Below are positions 24,455-36,600 of a DNA stretch of 64,000 bases, piece after piece (position 1 is the first letter of the stretch; every line of letters begins with the position of its first letter). The notes beneath the pieces were generated by a model. That model saw nothing but the letters and a program-made list of their open reading frames with translations. It was not told the DNA's origin and did no database searches. A program made the translations under genes and the position numbers. Source of the stretch: Primorskyibacter aestuariivivens (GTDB lineage: Bacteria; Pseudomonadota; Alphaproteobacteria; Rhodobacterales; Rhodobacteraceae); contig NZ_JAQIOZ010000015.1 of assembly GCF_028023675.1 (NCBI RefSeq), positions 58,078 through 122,077 on the forward strand. Direction: 5' to 3'.

Positions 24455-27253
24455 ATGCCTGATTTATTTCTGAACTGGGGCGACCTGGGTCCTTATGGAA
24501 GCGCGGTGGTGTCCGGCGCGACAGATACAGGTGGCGTCAACGTTGCCGTAAGCGTGGCGGGTGTAACCGAGGGCGACGAAGGGTTCACCGTTACAAATGA
24601 ATTTTACACCGAGACCGGCGAGCCGTTTAACCCGACGTCGAGCCTGAAACTCTTGAGCGACTCGCTCGAGGACCCGTCCGGCGGGACAAACAATGTCTCA
24701 ACCACCGTGTTTGAGTTCTCTTCTGCCGATGCAGCCTATGACGACAGCGTGCAAAACGTGTCATTCCGTATCAACGACATTGATGCCGGTGTGGACGATT
24801 TCGGCGATGGCTCGACCGATTCCTATGCCGATGTCGTGACAGTGCGCGCCTATGACGCCGACGGCAACGAGATCCCGGTCACCTTTACCGCGGGCAGCGG
24901 TGTTGACGTCAGCGGCAACACCCTGACCGGCACGACCCAGACCCAGCTCCTTGATGGTGAGGGCTCTGTCCTTGTCGAGATTGCCGGGCCGGTCGCACGG
25001 ATCGAGATCGATTACGACAACGGCGGCAATGGCGAATCCTTTGTCGATGTATCGGATGTGCATTTTTCCACGATGGACGCGGTGAATTCCGATCCCGTCG
25101 CCGGCGATGATGCCGCCTCGACCGATGTGGATGTGGTTCTGAACAATATCGACGTGCTTGGAAATGACAGCGATCCAGATGGTGACCCTCTGACCGTGAC
25201 CAGCGCGGCTGCGCCGAATGGCACTGTGACGATCAATGCTGACGGTACGCTGAATTATGCGCCGGATCCGGGCTTTGTCGGCGAGGATACGATCTCCTAC
25301 ACCATTGATGACGGCAATGGCGGGACCGCGTCCGCAAATGTGATCGTCGCGGTGGACCCGGTGCTGGACGGAATTGTCGAGGGCACGCCGGATGGCGATC
25401 TGATCGATACCGGCTATACCGGCGATCCCGAAGGCGACATGGTCGACAATGACGACAATATCTTTTCGACCGATCCCGATGACTCCAACGACGATATCAT
25501 CCAGGCCGGCGGCGGCGACGACACGATTGACGGCGGCGAAGGCAGCGATTCCGCTGATGGTGGCGACGGCAATGACGTGATTGATCTGGCCGGGACGCCT
25601 CCGGCGATTGACGTACCGACTTTCCCGGGCGTTCCCGTGGATGCCGATCCCGAGGATGATCGCGACCTGGCCATCGGCGGGCTTGGTGACGACACGATCC
25701 TGACCGGAGATGACCGCGACACGATCGATGGCGGGGATGGCAATGATGTCATCGAATCCGGTATTGACGATGACCTTGTCACGGGCGGCGCTGGCAATGA
25801 CAGCATCACCGACACCCAGGGGGCCGATACGATCGACGGCGGGGACGGGGACGATACGATTGTCGCCGGGATCGACACCTTCTCCGACTATGTTGGCGAT
25901 GACCCAAATCTGCCGATTGGCACGATCCTGTCCGACCCCAACACAGATGACGGTCGCGACCTTGTTTCCGGCGGGGCGGGTAATGACTCGATCCTGACCG
26001 GGGACGATTCAGATACCGTGCTTGGCGGTACGGGCAATGATACCATCGACGGTGGTATCGACGATGACGAGATCGACGGCGGTGACGGCGCCGATTCCAT
26101 CATCGGCGGCCATGGCTCGGATAGCATCCTGGGGGGCGCAGGCGATGACAGCATCGATGCCAGCGCAGCCACCAGCCCGACCGACTTTACCAATGAGCCG
26201 GATGCAACCGATCCGGTGCCGGACAACGACCGCGACCTGGTCGATGGTGGCGCGGGTAATGACACGATCTTTGGCGGCGACGACGACGATACCCTGTTTG
26301 GCGGGATCGGAGACGACGTGCTCGATGGTGGCATCGACGAAGACAGCCTAATTGGCGGGGACGGGGCCGATACCCTGATCGGCGGCGATGGTGCCGATAC
26401 GATTGACGGCGGCGACGGGCGTGACATGATCATTGGCGCCGATGTGGGCGACGTGGTCGATGGTGGATCGGGTCCCGCGGGGACCAATCCGGCTGATGGC
26501 CTGCCCTATGACTACGATACTCTGGATCTGCGCGGCTCCGCGCCGACCGGTGGCTCGCTCCGCGTCACCTATACCTCTGCCGACCGCGAAGACGGGACGG
26601 TCGAGTTCTTTGACGCCTCCGGCGCTTCGACCGGGACGATGAGTTTTGAGGATATCGAGAACATCGTGCCGTGCTTTACACCGGGCACCACCATCGCCAC
26701 GCCGATGGGCGAGCGTCTGGTCGAGGATCTGCGCGAAGGCGACCGGGTGATCACCCGCGACAATGGTCTGCAGGAGATCCGTTGGATCGGCCGCAAGGAA
26801 CTCACCGGGCATCAGCTGGCGCGTGCGCCGCATCTGCGCCCCGTGCTGATCCAGGCGGGCAGCCTTGGCCCGAACCTGCCCGAGCATGACATCCTGGTCA
26901 GCCCGCAGCACCGGATGCTGATCAACAACGACCGGTCGGCGCTCTATTTCGAAGAGCGCGAGGTTCTGGCCGCGGCCAAGCACCTGACCGACCTGGACGG
27001 GGTGGACGAGGTGGGCACGCTTGGTGTCACCTATATCCACTTCATGTTCGATCAGCACGAAGTGGTCCTGTCCAACGGTGTCTGGAGCGAAAGCTTCCAG
27101 CCCGGTGATCAGACCATGGACGGTATGGGTGACGCGCAACGCGCAGAGATCTTCGAGCTGTTCCCGGAGCTGAAAACCGAGGACGGTCTCAAGGATTATG
27201 CGGCGGCCCGCCGGTCACTCAAGAAGCACGAAGCCAAGCTTCTGGTTCGCTGA
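24455..27253 (+). CDS. RTX/Hint secreted protein (932 aa)
   Basis: An acidic, Asp/Gly-rich protein without an N-terminal signal peptide, as expected for type I secretion. Domains in order: an N-terminal beta domain (1 to about 210) with FLNWGDLGPYG and [20 protein letters not shown]; one Ig/cadherin-like domain (about 212-310: NSDPVAGDDAAS, NDSDPDGDPLTVTS, GEDTISYTIDDGNGG); the phrase [23 protein letters not shown] GGxGxD calcium-binding repeats (about 350-670); and a C-terminal Hint domain starting at Cys740 ([35 protein letters not shown]). ATG 24455 follows GAAGG. No T1SS genes are nearby. Role (surface layer, adhesion or enzyme release) is unknown. Confidence 0.85.
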   Translation: MPDLFLNWGDLGPYGSAVVSGATDTGGVNVAVSVAGVTEGDEGFTVTNEFYTETGEPFNPTSSLKLLSDSLEDPSGGTNNVSTTVFEFSSADAAYDDSVQNVSFRINDIDAGVDDFGDGSTDSYADVVTVRAYDADGNEIPVTFTAGSGVDVSGNTLTGTTQTQLLDGEGSVLVEIAGPVARIEIDYDNGGNGESFVDVSDVHFSTMDAVNSDPVAGDDAASTDVDVVLNNIDVLGNDSDPDGDPLTVTSAAAPNGTVTINADGTLNYAPDPGFVGEDTISYTIDDGNGGTASANVIVAVDPVLDGIVEGTPDGDLIDTGYTGDPEGDMVDNDDNIFSTDPDDSNDDIIQAGGGDDTIDGGEGSDSADGGDGNDVIDLAGTPPAIDVPTFPGVPVDADPEDDRDLAIGGLGDDTILTGDDRDTIDGGDGNDVIESGIDDDLVTGGAGNDSITDTQGADTIDGGDGDDTIVAGIDTFSDYVGDDPNLPIGTILSDPNTDDGRDLVSGGAGNDSILTGDDSDTVLGGTGNDTIDGGIDDDEIDGGDGADSIIGGHGSDSILGGAGDDSIDASAATSPTDFTNEPDATDPVPDNDRDLVDGGAGNDTIFGGDDDDTLFGGIGDDVLDGGIDEDSLIGGDGADTLIGGDGADTIDGGDGRDMIIGADVGDVVDGGSGPAGTNPADGLPYDYDTLDLRGSAPTGGSLRVTYTSADREDGTVEFFDASGASTGTMSFEDIENIVPCFTPGTTIATPMGERLVEDLREGDRVITRDNGLQEIRWIGRKELTGHQLARAPHLRPVLIQAGSLGPNLPEHDILVSPQHRMLINNDRSALYFEEREVLAAAKHLTDLDGVDEVGTLGVTYIHFMFDQHEVVLSNGVWSESFQPGDQTMDGMGDAQRAEIFELFPELKTEDGLKDYAAARRSLKKHEAKLLVR
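25500..26470 (+). repeat. RTX nonapeptide repeat array in the 932-aa protein
   Basis: Repeated GGxGxDxUx units (DDTIDGGEGSDSADGGDGND and similar) interrupted by three spacers each carrying a D(D/N)xRDLxxGGxG(N/D)D element: near 25660, 25950 and 26230. These form calcium-binding parallel beta rolls outside the cell. Confidence 0.85.
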
Positions 27254-27671
27254 TCCTCTGAAACAACCGAATATGCAGCCCATGCGCCCCTCTTGATAAG
27301 AGAGGGTCGCATGTGATCGGCCGGAGGCGTGGTAGCGCCTCTGGCCGATCTGGTTTTGCCGTGGTTTTGCCACAATGTTTTGACGTCGTTCTGCGGTGCA
27401 GCACACGTAAGACGGGTGCGGTGGGGTATTGCTGAACTCACGGTTAAGCGGCGATCATGGAAGTATCTGAAAATTAATAAAACTTTTAAGTTTCACCTTG
27501 GGAAACGTATTGTTTCGCCTTTTGGTGGAAATGCCGCTTTTGTGCTCGGCTGCGCCTGCATTTTTCACTGCCTTGCCCCGTTTTGATCCCCGGTTACGTC
27601 GCATTGCGATGCGATCAACAGACCAAAGGGCGTAGTGCGTCCATACGGAACTTTGTGAACGAGGCAGTTAA
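27254..27671 (+). other. 418-base non-coding gap between the two RTX/Hint genes
   Basis: Holds a small stem (CCCTCT/AGAGGG, 27288-27306) and the strong hairpin at 27315-27350, then an A/T-rich stretch (27470-27540) likely containing the promoter of the 3469-residue gene. No gene is supported. Confidence 0.6.
27315..27350 (+). terminator. Strong stem-loop after the first RTX/Hint gene
   Basis: Bases 27315-27329 pair with 27336-27350 in a 15-bp stem (one G-T pair) around a six-base loop, 62 bases after the stop. Only TGGTTTTG follows, so termination may be inefficient. Confidence 0.7.
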
Positions 27672-30600
27672 ATGGCAACCGGTTATCTTGTGACCCTCGG
27701 GGACGGAAGTCTCGATCCCAACGACTACATCACCGCATCTCCCAGTACCTTTACAATCGACAGCACGATTGGGACGGGTTCCTGGAACTGGTCGGGCATC
27801 TGGGATGGCGATGGCCAGTTCTATTCCAACATCTCAGATACCGGCGTCTACTATCTTGGTACGGACGGCAATGTCTATTTCATCCCCGATACCTGGACGA
27901 CCTCCAGCGGTGATGCCTATGCGGTGAACCCGCCCGCCTACACGTCAGTGTCTGATGGCATTGTGTCCGGGACAAATGGCGACGACGTGATTTCCGCCGG
28001 GTTTTCCGATGGTGACGGCGACGCCATTGACGGTGGCGACGGCACGGGCACGCTGGGCAATGAAGACACGGTCAGCGCGGGCGATGGCAATGACAGCGTG
28101 AATGCCGGGGCCGAGGCCGATCTTGTCTATGGTGGCGGCGGCTCCGACACTCTGGAGGGTGGCACGGGCAACGACACGATCTATGGCGATACTGATCCGA
28201 ACGCTCCGCCGCCTGCGGACGTGTCGATCAACGACACGAATTTTGCAGATACAACAAGCGGTTACACGGTCACCGGCCGGATCATTTCGGGCGGTGTTCT
28301 GAGCGGTGAAAGCGTCGGCAATATCGGCACCTATTCCGGTGGCGGATTCGGTGTGAACGGTGCGATTTCCGACAGTGACAGCGCAGTCGCCGAACAGATC
28401 GGCTATGACCTTGCCTCGGGCCAGTCCGAGGAAATGATCGTCCGTTTCGACAATGACATCGACGAAGTGACCTTCTCTTATTCCGTTCTGTTCACGCAGG
28501 ACTTTGCCGAGGTGGGGCACTATGCCGTCTATAATGACGGTGTGCTTGTCTACGAGGCCGATTTCACCGAGCAGACCGCAGGCAGCGGATCGGGCACCAT
28601 CACCGTGACCGGTGTCGGGTCGTTCGACCAGATCGTCTTTACCGCCCTGCCGCAGACCGATGGCACCGACGGGTCCGACTATCTGATCACCGACATCACC
28701 TTTACCCCTGCCACGGCGGCCAGCACGCCGGGCGCGGACAGCATCAGCGGCGGTGATGGAGCCGATCTTATCTATGCCGAGGCCGGCAACGATACGGTCG
28801 ATGGCGGCATTGGCGATGACACGATTTATGGTGGAGATGGCGATGACTCGCTCACTGGCGGCACACCTGCGCTGGACCTGACCGGCAATGACGTCATCTA
28901 TGGCGATGCCGGCAACGACTCGATCAAAGGCAACCAAGGCAGCGACACGCTATATGGCGGCACGGGTGACGACACTGTCGGCGGCGGTGCCGAAGGCGAC
29001 TCGATATTTGGCGGTGCCGGCAACGACAGCCTCCGCGGCGGCGCTGGCGATGACACAATGGACGGCGGCACCGAGGATGACCTGATCCTAGGCGGTACCG
29101 GTGCCAACCTGATGCAGGGTGGCACGGGCAACGACACTTTTGTGTCTGATGGTACGCTCGATACCATTCAGGGCGGTGATGGCTGGGACGTGATCGACCA
29201 GCGTCTCAGTACCCAAACCTTTGATGTCGACAGCTTCAGCGGCATCGAGGAAATCTATGCCAGCAATGTCGGCGACTCGTGGAACTGGGCCTCTGACCCC
29301 ATCGTGTTCCACGGTGGCGATGGCAGCGACACGGTCAGCGCGGGGTCCGGTGCGGATACCATCGACGGCGGCGCAGGTGGCGACAGCATCGATGGCGGCG
29401 GCGGCAATGACTATATCCAGGGTGGCCCAGAGGTCGCAGATGCGGATCTGTCGCTGAACTGGAGCGCCGAAGGCACGGGTGGCACCGATATCTCGGGCGG
29501 CTTCACGCAGGATACCGGCGGCATTCTCGTCGGCGTCAGCTTTACCAATGACAGCGGTAATGCCACCGCGTTCCAGACCTCGACCGCCACGCAATACAGC
29601 GGAACGGGCGAGCCCTATGCCACCGACTCCGCCCTTTATCTCTCGGGCGGCGCAACCACCGGCGACACGTCGACCACAACAATCGACTTCTCGGCTGTGG
29701 GTGGCTCGGGCTACGACAATGAAGTCACCAATGTCAGCTTCCGGATCAACGACCTGGACCAGAGCGGCTGGGAAGACCTTATCACCATCCGGGCCTATGA
29801 CGCGGATGGCAACCTGCTCAATGTCACGCTGACATATCAGGGCGCGGTGACATCCGGCACCTCGCCAACCGAGGATGGCGAAGGCTCCTATACCCAGGCG
29901 GATCAACTTGGCTCCATGCTGGTCGAGATCGACGGTGCGGTGTCTTATTTCGAGATCGACTACGACCAGGGCGGCACCGCCGGCCAGGCGCTTTGGGTGT
30001 CCGACATCCACTTTACTGCCGTGGGCCAGACCGACGGCAATGACACGATCGACGGCGGCACCGGCGACGACACATTGCTGGGGGACGCGGGCGATGATGT
30101 GTTTCAGCTGTCGGACAATTTCGGCAATGATGTGATCACTGGCGGCGAAACCGGCGAAACCAATGGCGACACGCTGGACCTGTCCGGTCTGACCACCGAC
30201 ACCACCGTTGACCTGACCTCTGCCGACCCCGAGGCCGGGACCGTCAGCGACGGCACCTCGACCGCGACATTCACCGAGATCGAGAATATCATGCTGGGCG
30301 GTGGCCGGGATACGCTGGTGCTGGCCGATGGATCGGGCGCGGACGTGGTGTCCGGCTTTGACCTGACCGATAGCGGCGATGGCACCACCAATGACCAGCT
30401 GGATGTGTCCGGCCTGACCTCGGATGGTGGCACGACCCCGGTCAACACCAATGACGTGACCGTCACCGATGACGGCAACGGCAACGCGGTCCTGACCTTC
30501 CCGGGCGGTGAGAGCATCACGCTGATCGGCGTGGCGCCGTCCTCGGTAGACTCCGTAGACGAGCTTGTCGCCATCGGTATCCCGGACGGGCGCGACTACA

Positions 30601-33600
30601 TCGTCGAAGGCACCGCAGGCGGCGATACGATCGACGCGGGCTATACCGGCGACCCCGAAGGCGACATGATCGACAGCCTTGATCATTCCGATGGCTCCAA
30701 CAATGACAGCGTGCTCGCGGGCGCGGGCAATGACAGTGTTGTGGCTGGCGCAGGCGATGACACCGTCTTTGGTCAGGACGGCGCTGACACGCTGTTGGGC
30801 GGTGCAGGCAATGATACGCTGGACGGCGATGACGTGTTCGCCTCGGGTGGCGCAGACTATATCGACGGCGGTACGGGCAACGATCAGATCATTGGCGATG
30901 TCGGCAACGACACGCTGCTGGGCGGCGACGGCAATGATACGATCTACGCCGGGGCCGACAATGACAGCATCAACGGCAATGCCGACAACGACCTGATGTA
31001 TGGCGAAGGCGGAGACGATAGTTTCTGGTTCGATGACGGTTTTGGCAGCGACACGGTCATCGGTGGCGAGACCGGCGAGACATTCGGCGACAAGCTTCAA
31101 CTGGCCTCGCTGACCCAGGACACCACCATCGACCTGACGGCATTTGACCCTCAGTCGGGCACCGTGACTTCGGGCTCCGACACGATCACCTTCTCAGAGA
31201 TTGAAAGCATCGTTCTGGGGGGTGGCCGCGATACCATCGTGCTGGCCGACGGATCGGGCGATGATTGGGTCAACAATTTCGACATGACCGACTCGGGCGA
31301 TGGCACGACCAATGACCAGCTGGACGTTTCCGGCCTGACCGATGCGAACGGGGCACCTGTCAACACGAATGACGTGACGGTGACAGATGATGGAAACGGC
31401 AACGCTGTCCTGACCTTCCCGGGCGGGGAAAGCATCACGCTGATCGGTGTGGCGCCCACCCAGCTGGACAGCGAGGCAGCGCTGGTCTCCATCGGTATCC
31501 CAGCGCCCGACTACATCGTCGAAGGCACCGCAGGCGATGATATCATCGACGCGGGCTATACCGGCGACCCCGAAGGCGACATGATCGACAGTCTCGATCA
31601 TTCGGATGGCTCCAACAATGACAGCGTGCTGGCGGGTGCGGGCAGTGACGTCGTCTCGTCCGGTGCAGGCGATGATACGGTCTTTGGCGAGGCCGGTGCG
31701 GACACGATCTCGGGTGGAGATGGTGCTGACACAATCGACGGCGGGATTGGCGCGGACAGCCTGTCCGGTGGCATCGGCGATGACCTCGTTCTGGGCGGCG
31801 ACGATAATGACTGGCTCACCGGGTCGGACGGCAATGACACCGTGGATGGCGGCGCAGGCGCGGACAGCGTCTATGGCGGCGCGGGCGACGATTCCATGCT
31901 CGGCGGCGGCGGTAACGACTCCATGGAAGGCTGGATCGGCAACGACACCATGGAGGGCGGTGCCGGCCACGACTATATCGACGGCGCCGACGGCGCGGAC
32001 AGCCTTGTGGGTGGCGACGGCAACGACACGCTGCTGGGTGGCAATGACACCAGCGCGGACACTCTTATCGGCGGCCCTGCCTCCGACAGCCTGAGCGCCG
32101 GGGACGGCGACGATCTTCTCTATGGTGGGACCGATGCCGACAGCATGTTCGGGGGCGGCGGGGACGATACGTTCTTCCTCGAAGACGGGTTTGGCAACGA
32201 CACGATCCATGGCTGGTCCTCGAACGAGGTCAATGGCGATACGCTGGACCTGAGCGCACTCACCACGGACACCACCGTGGACCTGACCAGCTCTGACCCG
32301 GAGGCGGGCACTGTCACCTCTGGCGCTGACACGGCGAGCTTTGTCGAGATCGAGAACATTGTGTTGGGCGGTGGGCGCGACACCATTGTACTGGCCGATG
32401 GCTCGGGCAGCGATGCGGTGTCGGGCTTTGACATGACCGACAGCGGTGACGGCACGACCAATGACCAGCTGGACGTCTCCGGCCTGACCTCGGATGGTGG
32501 CACCACGCCGGTAACCACTGCGGATGTGACGGTCACCGATGACGGGCTTGGCAACGCGGTTCTGACCTTCCCGGGTGGGGAGAGCATCACTCTGATCGGC
32601 GTGGCTCCGGCCCAGGTGGACAGCGAAGCAGAGCTGGAAGCCATCGGTATTCCGGCGCCGACACCAGACTACATCGTCGAGGGCACGGCAGGCGGCGACA
32701 TCATTGACGCGGGTTATACCGGCGACCCCGAAGGCGACATGGTCGATGCGGGCGACAACCTGCTCCTGAATGATGATGACAGTATCGAAGCCTATGGCGG
32801 CGATGACGTTGTGTCCGCAGGTCTGGGCAATGACACTGTAGATGCAGGCACCGGCAATGACTCGGTGCTGGGTGAGGCGGGCAATGACCTGATCCTTGGC
32901 GGCGACGGTCTGGACACGCTGATCGGTGGCGCGGGGGACGATACCATTGACGGCGGCAACGATGCCGACACGATCTTTGGTGGCGACGCGAATGACTCGA
33001 TCACCGGCGGTCAGGGCTTTGACTCGATCAGCGGTGATCAGGGCGACGATACGCTGTCCGGGGATGGCGGCAATGACACGATCCTTGGCGGCGTCGGCGG
33101 CGACTCGATCCTCGGTGGCGTGGGGGCGGATGACCTCTTTGGCGGCGATGACAACGACACGCTTCTCGGCGAAGACGGCAATGACGAGATGTGGGGCGAG
33201 ACCGGCGCAGACAGTCTTGTCGGCGGCGCGGGCAATGACACGCTGTTCGGCGGCTCCGAGAACGACACGCTTCAGGGCGGCGCAGACAATGACCTGATCT
33301 TTGGCGGCACAGGTGTCGACCAGATCGAAGGCGGTGACGGCAATGACACCATGAATGGTGGCATCGGCGGTGACAGCCTCTCGGGCGGCGCGGATGCGGA
33401 TGTCTTCGTGATCGAAAACGATTTCGGCCCCGACACGATCACCGGCGGCGAAACCACCACCACCGGCGTGGATTACGATACGATCGACGTGAACACCGTG
33501 TCGATCACCAGCGGCGTGGATGTGCAGTTCACCGGTGACGAGGCCGGCACGCTGAGCGATGTGAGCCACACCGCCACCTTCTCCGAGATCGAAGCGCTGA

Positions 33601-36600
33601 ACCTGAGCGATTTCAACGACACGGTGGATGCGTCGCTGACCACCAGCGGCGTCGATATCGACGCGCGGGGTGGCGATGATTCCATCCTTGGCGGCGCGGG
33701 CAATGACACGATTGATGCGGGTCCTGGCGCCGACACGGTGGATGCGGGCGCGGGCAATGATATCATTGACGCGGGCCTGGCTGATGGCGCGACCGACGTC
33801 TTTGTCCTGTCGGACGGCGACGGTGACGACACGATCAGCAACTTCGAGACGCCCACCGCCAATGGCGACGGCACATTTACCGGCATCGACCAGCTTGACG
33901 TGTCGGGCCTGACCGATGCGGGCGGCGATCCGGTCACCACCGATGATGTGACCGTGACCGACACCAATGGCGACGGCACGGGCGATGCGATCCTGCAATT
34001 CCCCAATGGCGAAAGCATCACGCTGGTTGGGGTTTCTCCCTCCGAGGTGAGCAGCTTTGAACAGCTTGTGGCGCTGGGCATCCCGCCGACCCCCGATTAC
34101 GTGGTCGAAGGAACCGCGGGCGACGATACCATCGACGCAGGCTATACCGGCGACCCCGAAAACGACATGGTGGACGCTAATGACAATGCCACGGGCACCA
34201 ATGACGATCTGATCGACGCGGGCGCAGGCAATGACAGCATCGTGGCCGGTCTGGGCGATGACACGATCCGTGCCGACGAAGGCGACGACAAGGTCTTTGG
34301 CGAAGACGGCAATGACAGCATCTTTGGCTTTGAGGGCTCGGATGTGGTCGATGGCGGGGCAGGGGATGACTACATCAACACCCGCACCTCGCCCGGCACC
34401 GGTGCGCCGGATGAAGGCTATACCGGTTCGGGCTTTCCGCCGGATTACGCGGCCGATAGCGACCCCAACAATGACCGCGACAGCGTCATCGGCGGTACCG
34501 GCAATGACACGATCCTGACCGGGGACGACAATGACACGGTCTATGCGGGCGCGGACAATGACTTGGTTGATGCGGGCTTTGACGACGACCTCGTCTTTGG
34601 CGAAGCAGGGGCCGACACGCTTGAAGGCAACGAGGGCAATGACACCATCCTGGGCGGCATCGGTGATGACCTGATCTATGGTGAACTGTCGCCCACCAAC
34701 CCGGATTTCGCGACGTCGGACCTTTATGACCTGCCCAATGACGGCACCGACGCCGCACCGACCAACAATGGCGACAGCCTTGACGGCGGTGATGGCAATG
34801 ACACGATCTATGGTCAGGACGATGATGACACCATCGACGGCGGCACCGGCAACGACCTGCTGGATGGTGGCAATGACAATGACCTGATCAACGGTGGCGA
34901 CGGGCTCGATACCATCACCGGCGGCCACGGTAACGATACGGTCTTTGGTGGCCTCGGTGATGACAGTATCGACGGCGGCATTGGCGACGATTCGCTGATG
35001 GGCAATGAGGGCAACGACACCCTGACCGGTGGCGATGGCTCGGATGACATGGATGGCGGGTCCGAAAATGACCTGATGTTCGGCGGTGACGGCAACGACA
35101 CGGTCTATGGCAATACCGGCGATGACACGCTCTATGGCGGCGCGGGCGACGATTTTGTGCGCGGCAGCTTTGGCGCGGATGAGCTGCACGGCGGCACCGG
35201 CAATGACTCGATCTGGGCCGGGTTCGGCGATGACACGATCATCATCGAAGACAATTTCGGCAATGACACCATTGACGGTGACTTTGACCAGGAAACCAAT
35301 GGCGACACGCTTGATCTGAGCGCGGTCACCACGGGTCTGACCATCGATCTGACCGACTCGAACCCTGAAAACGGCACCTTTACCGATGGCACCAGCACGG
35401 CGAACTTCTCGGATATCGAGAATATCGTGCTCTCCAGCGGCAATGACACCATCACGCTGGCCGATTTCGGCGGTGCCGATACGGTCTATGGCTTTGAAAG
35501 CCCGACGGTGAATGGCGATGGCTCGCTGACCGGCAATGACATGCTGGATGTGAGCGGTCTGACCTCGGATTTCGGCACCACGCCGATCAATGCGCGTGAT
35601 GTGGTGGTCACCGATGATGGCAGCGGCAACGCGGTCCTGAATTTCCCCAATGGCGAAAGCCTGACCCTGATGGGGGTGGACCCGGTGACGGCGTCGGATC
35701 ACGCCTACCTGGTGGCGATTGGCATCCCGTCCAACCTGATCGTGGATGGCACCGCCGGGGCCGATGTCATGGGCACGACCTTTGTCGATAGCGAAGGCGA
35801 CCAGACCGACGGCACAGACGGGCTTGATGACACGATCATGGGCTATGCCGGGGATGACACCATCGACGGTGGCCTTGGCGCGGATACCATCGACGGTGGT
35901 GCCGACAATGACGTGATCGATGGTGGCGCGGGCGCGGACAGCATCCTTGGCGGCGACGGCAATGACACCGTGACCGGCGGGGCCGACAACGACATCATCG
36001 ACGGCGGTGCGGGCAATGACTCGCTCTCTGGCGGTGCGGGCGACGACACCATTGACGGCTGGGTTGGCGATGACACGCTGGTGGCTGACGGTGGCAATGA
36101 CAGCCTGAGCGGTTTTGACGGCGACGATACGTTCCAGCTCACCGACGCTACCGGCAACACCACCATCGTAGGCGGCGAAGATGCGGAGGTTGCGGGCGAC
36201 ACGCTGGATCTGTCCGGTGTGACCGAGGACCTGACCGTGGACCTGACCAATTTCGATTGGGAATCCGGCACGGTCAGCGATGGCACCAACACCACGAGTT
36301 TCTCCGAGATTGAGACCATCGTTCTGGGCGGTGGCACCGATACGCTGGTGCTGGCCGATGGCGGCGGCGTCGATACGGTCGAAGGGTTCGAGGCTCCCAC
36401 GCCCAATGGCGACGGCACCTTTACCGGCGTTGATCAGTTGGATGTCAGCGGGCTGACCTCGGATGGCGGCACCACGCCGATCCATGTGAATGACGTGGTG
36501 GTGACCGATGACGGCTCCGGCAACGCGGTTCTGAACTTCCCCAATGGCGAGACATTGACGCTGATCGGTATCCCGGTCGCTGATGCCAGCGATCCGGCCT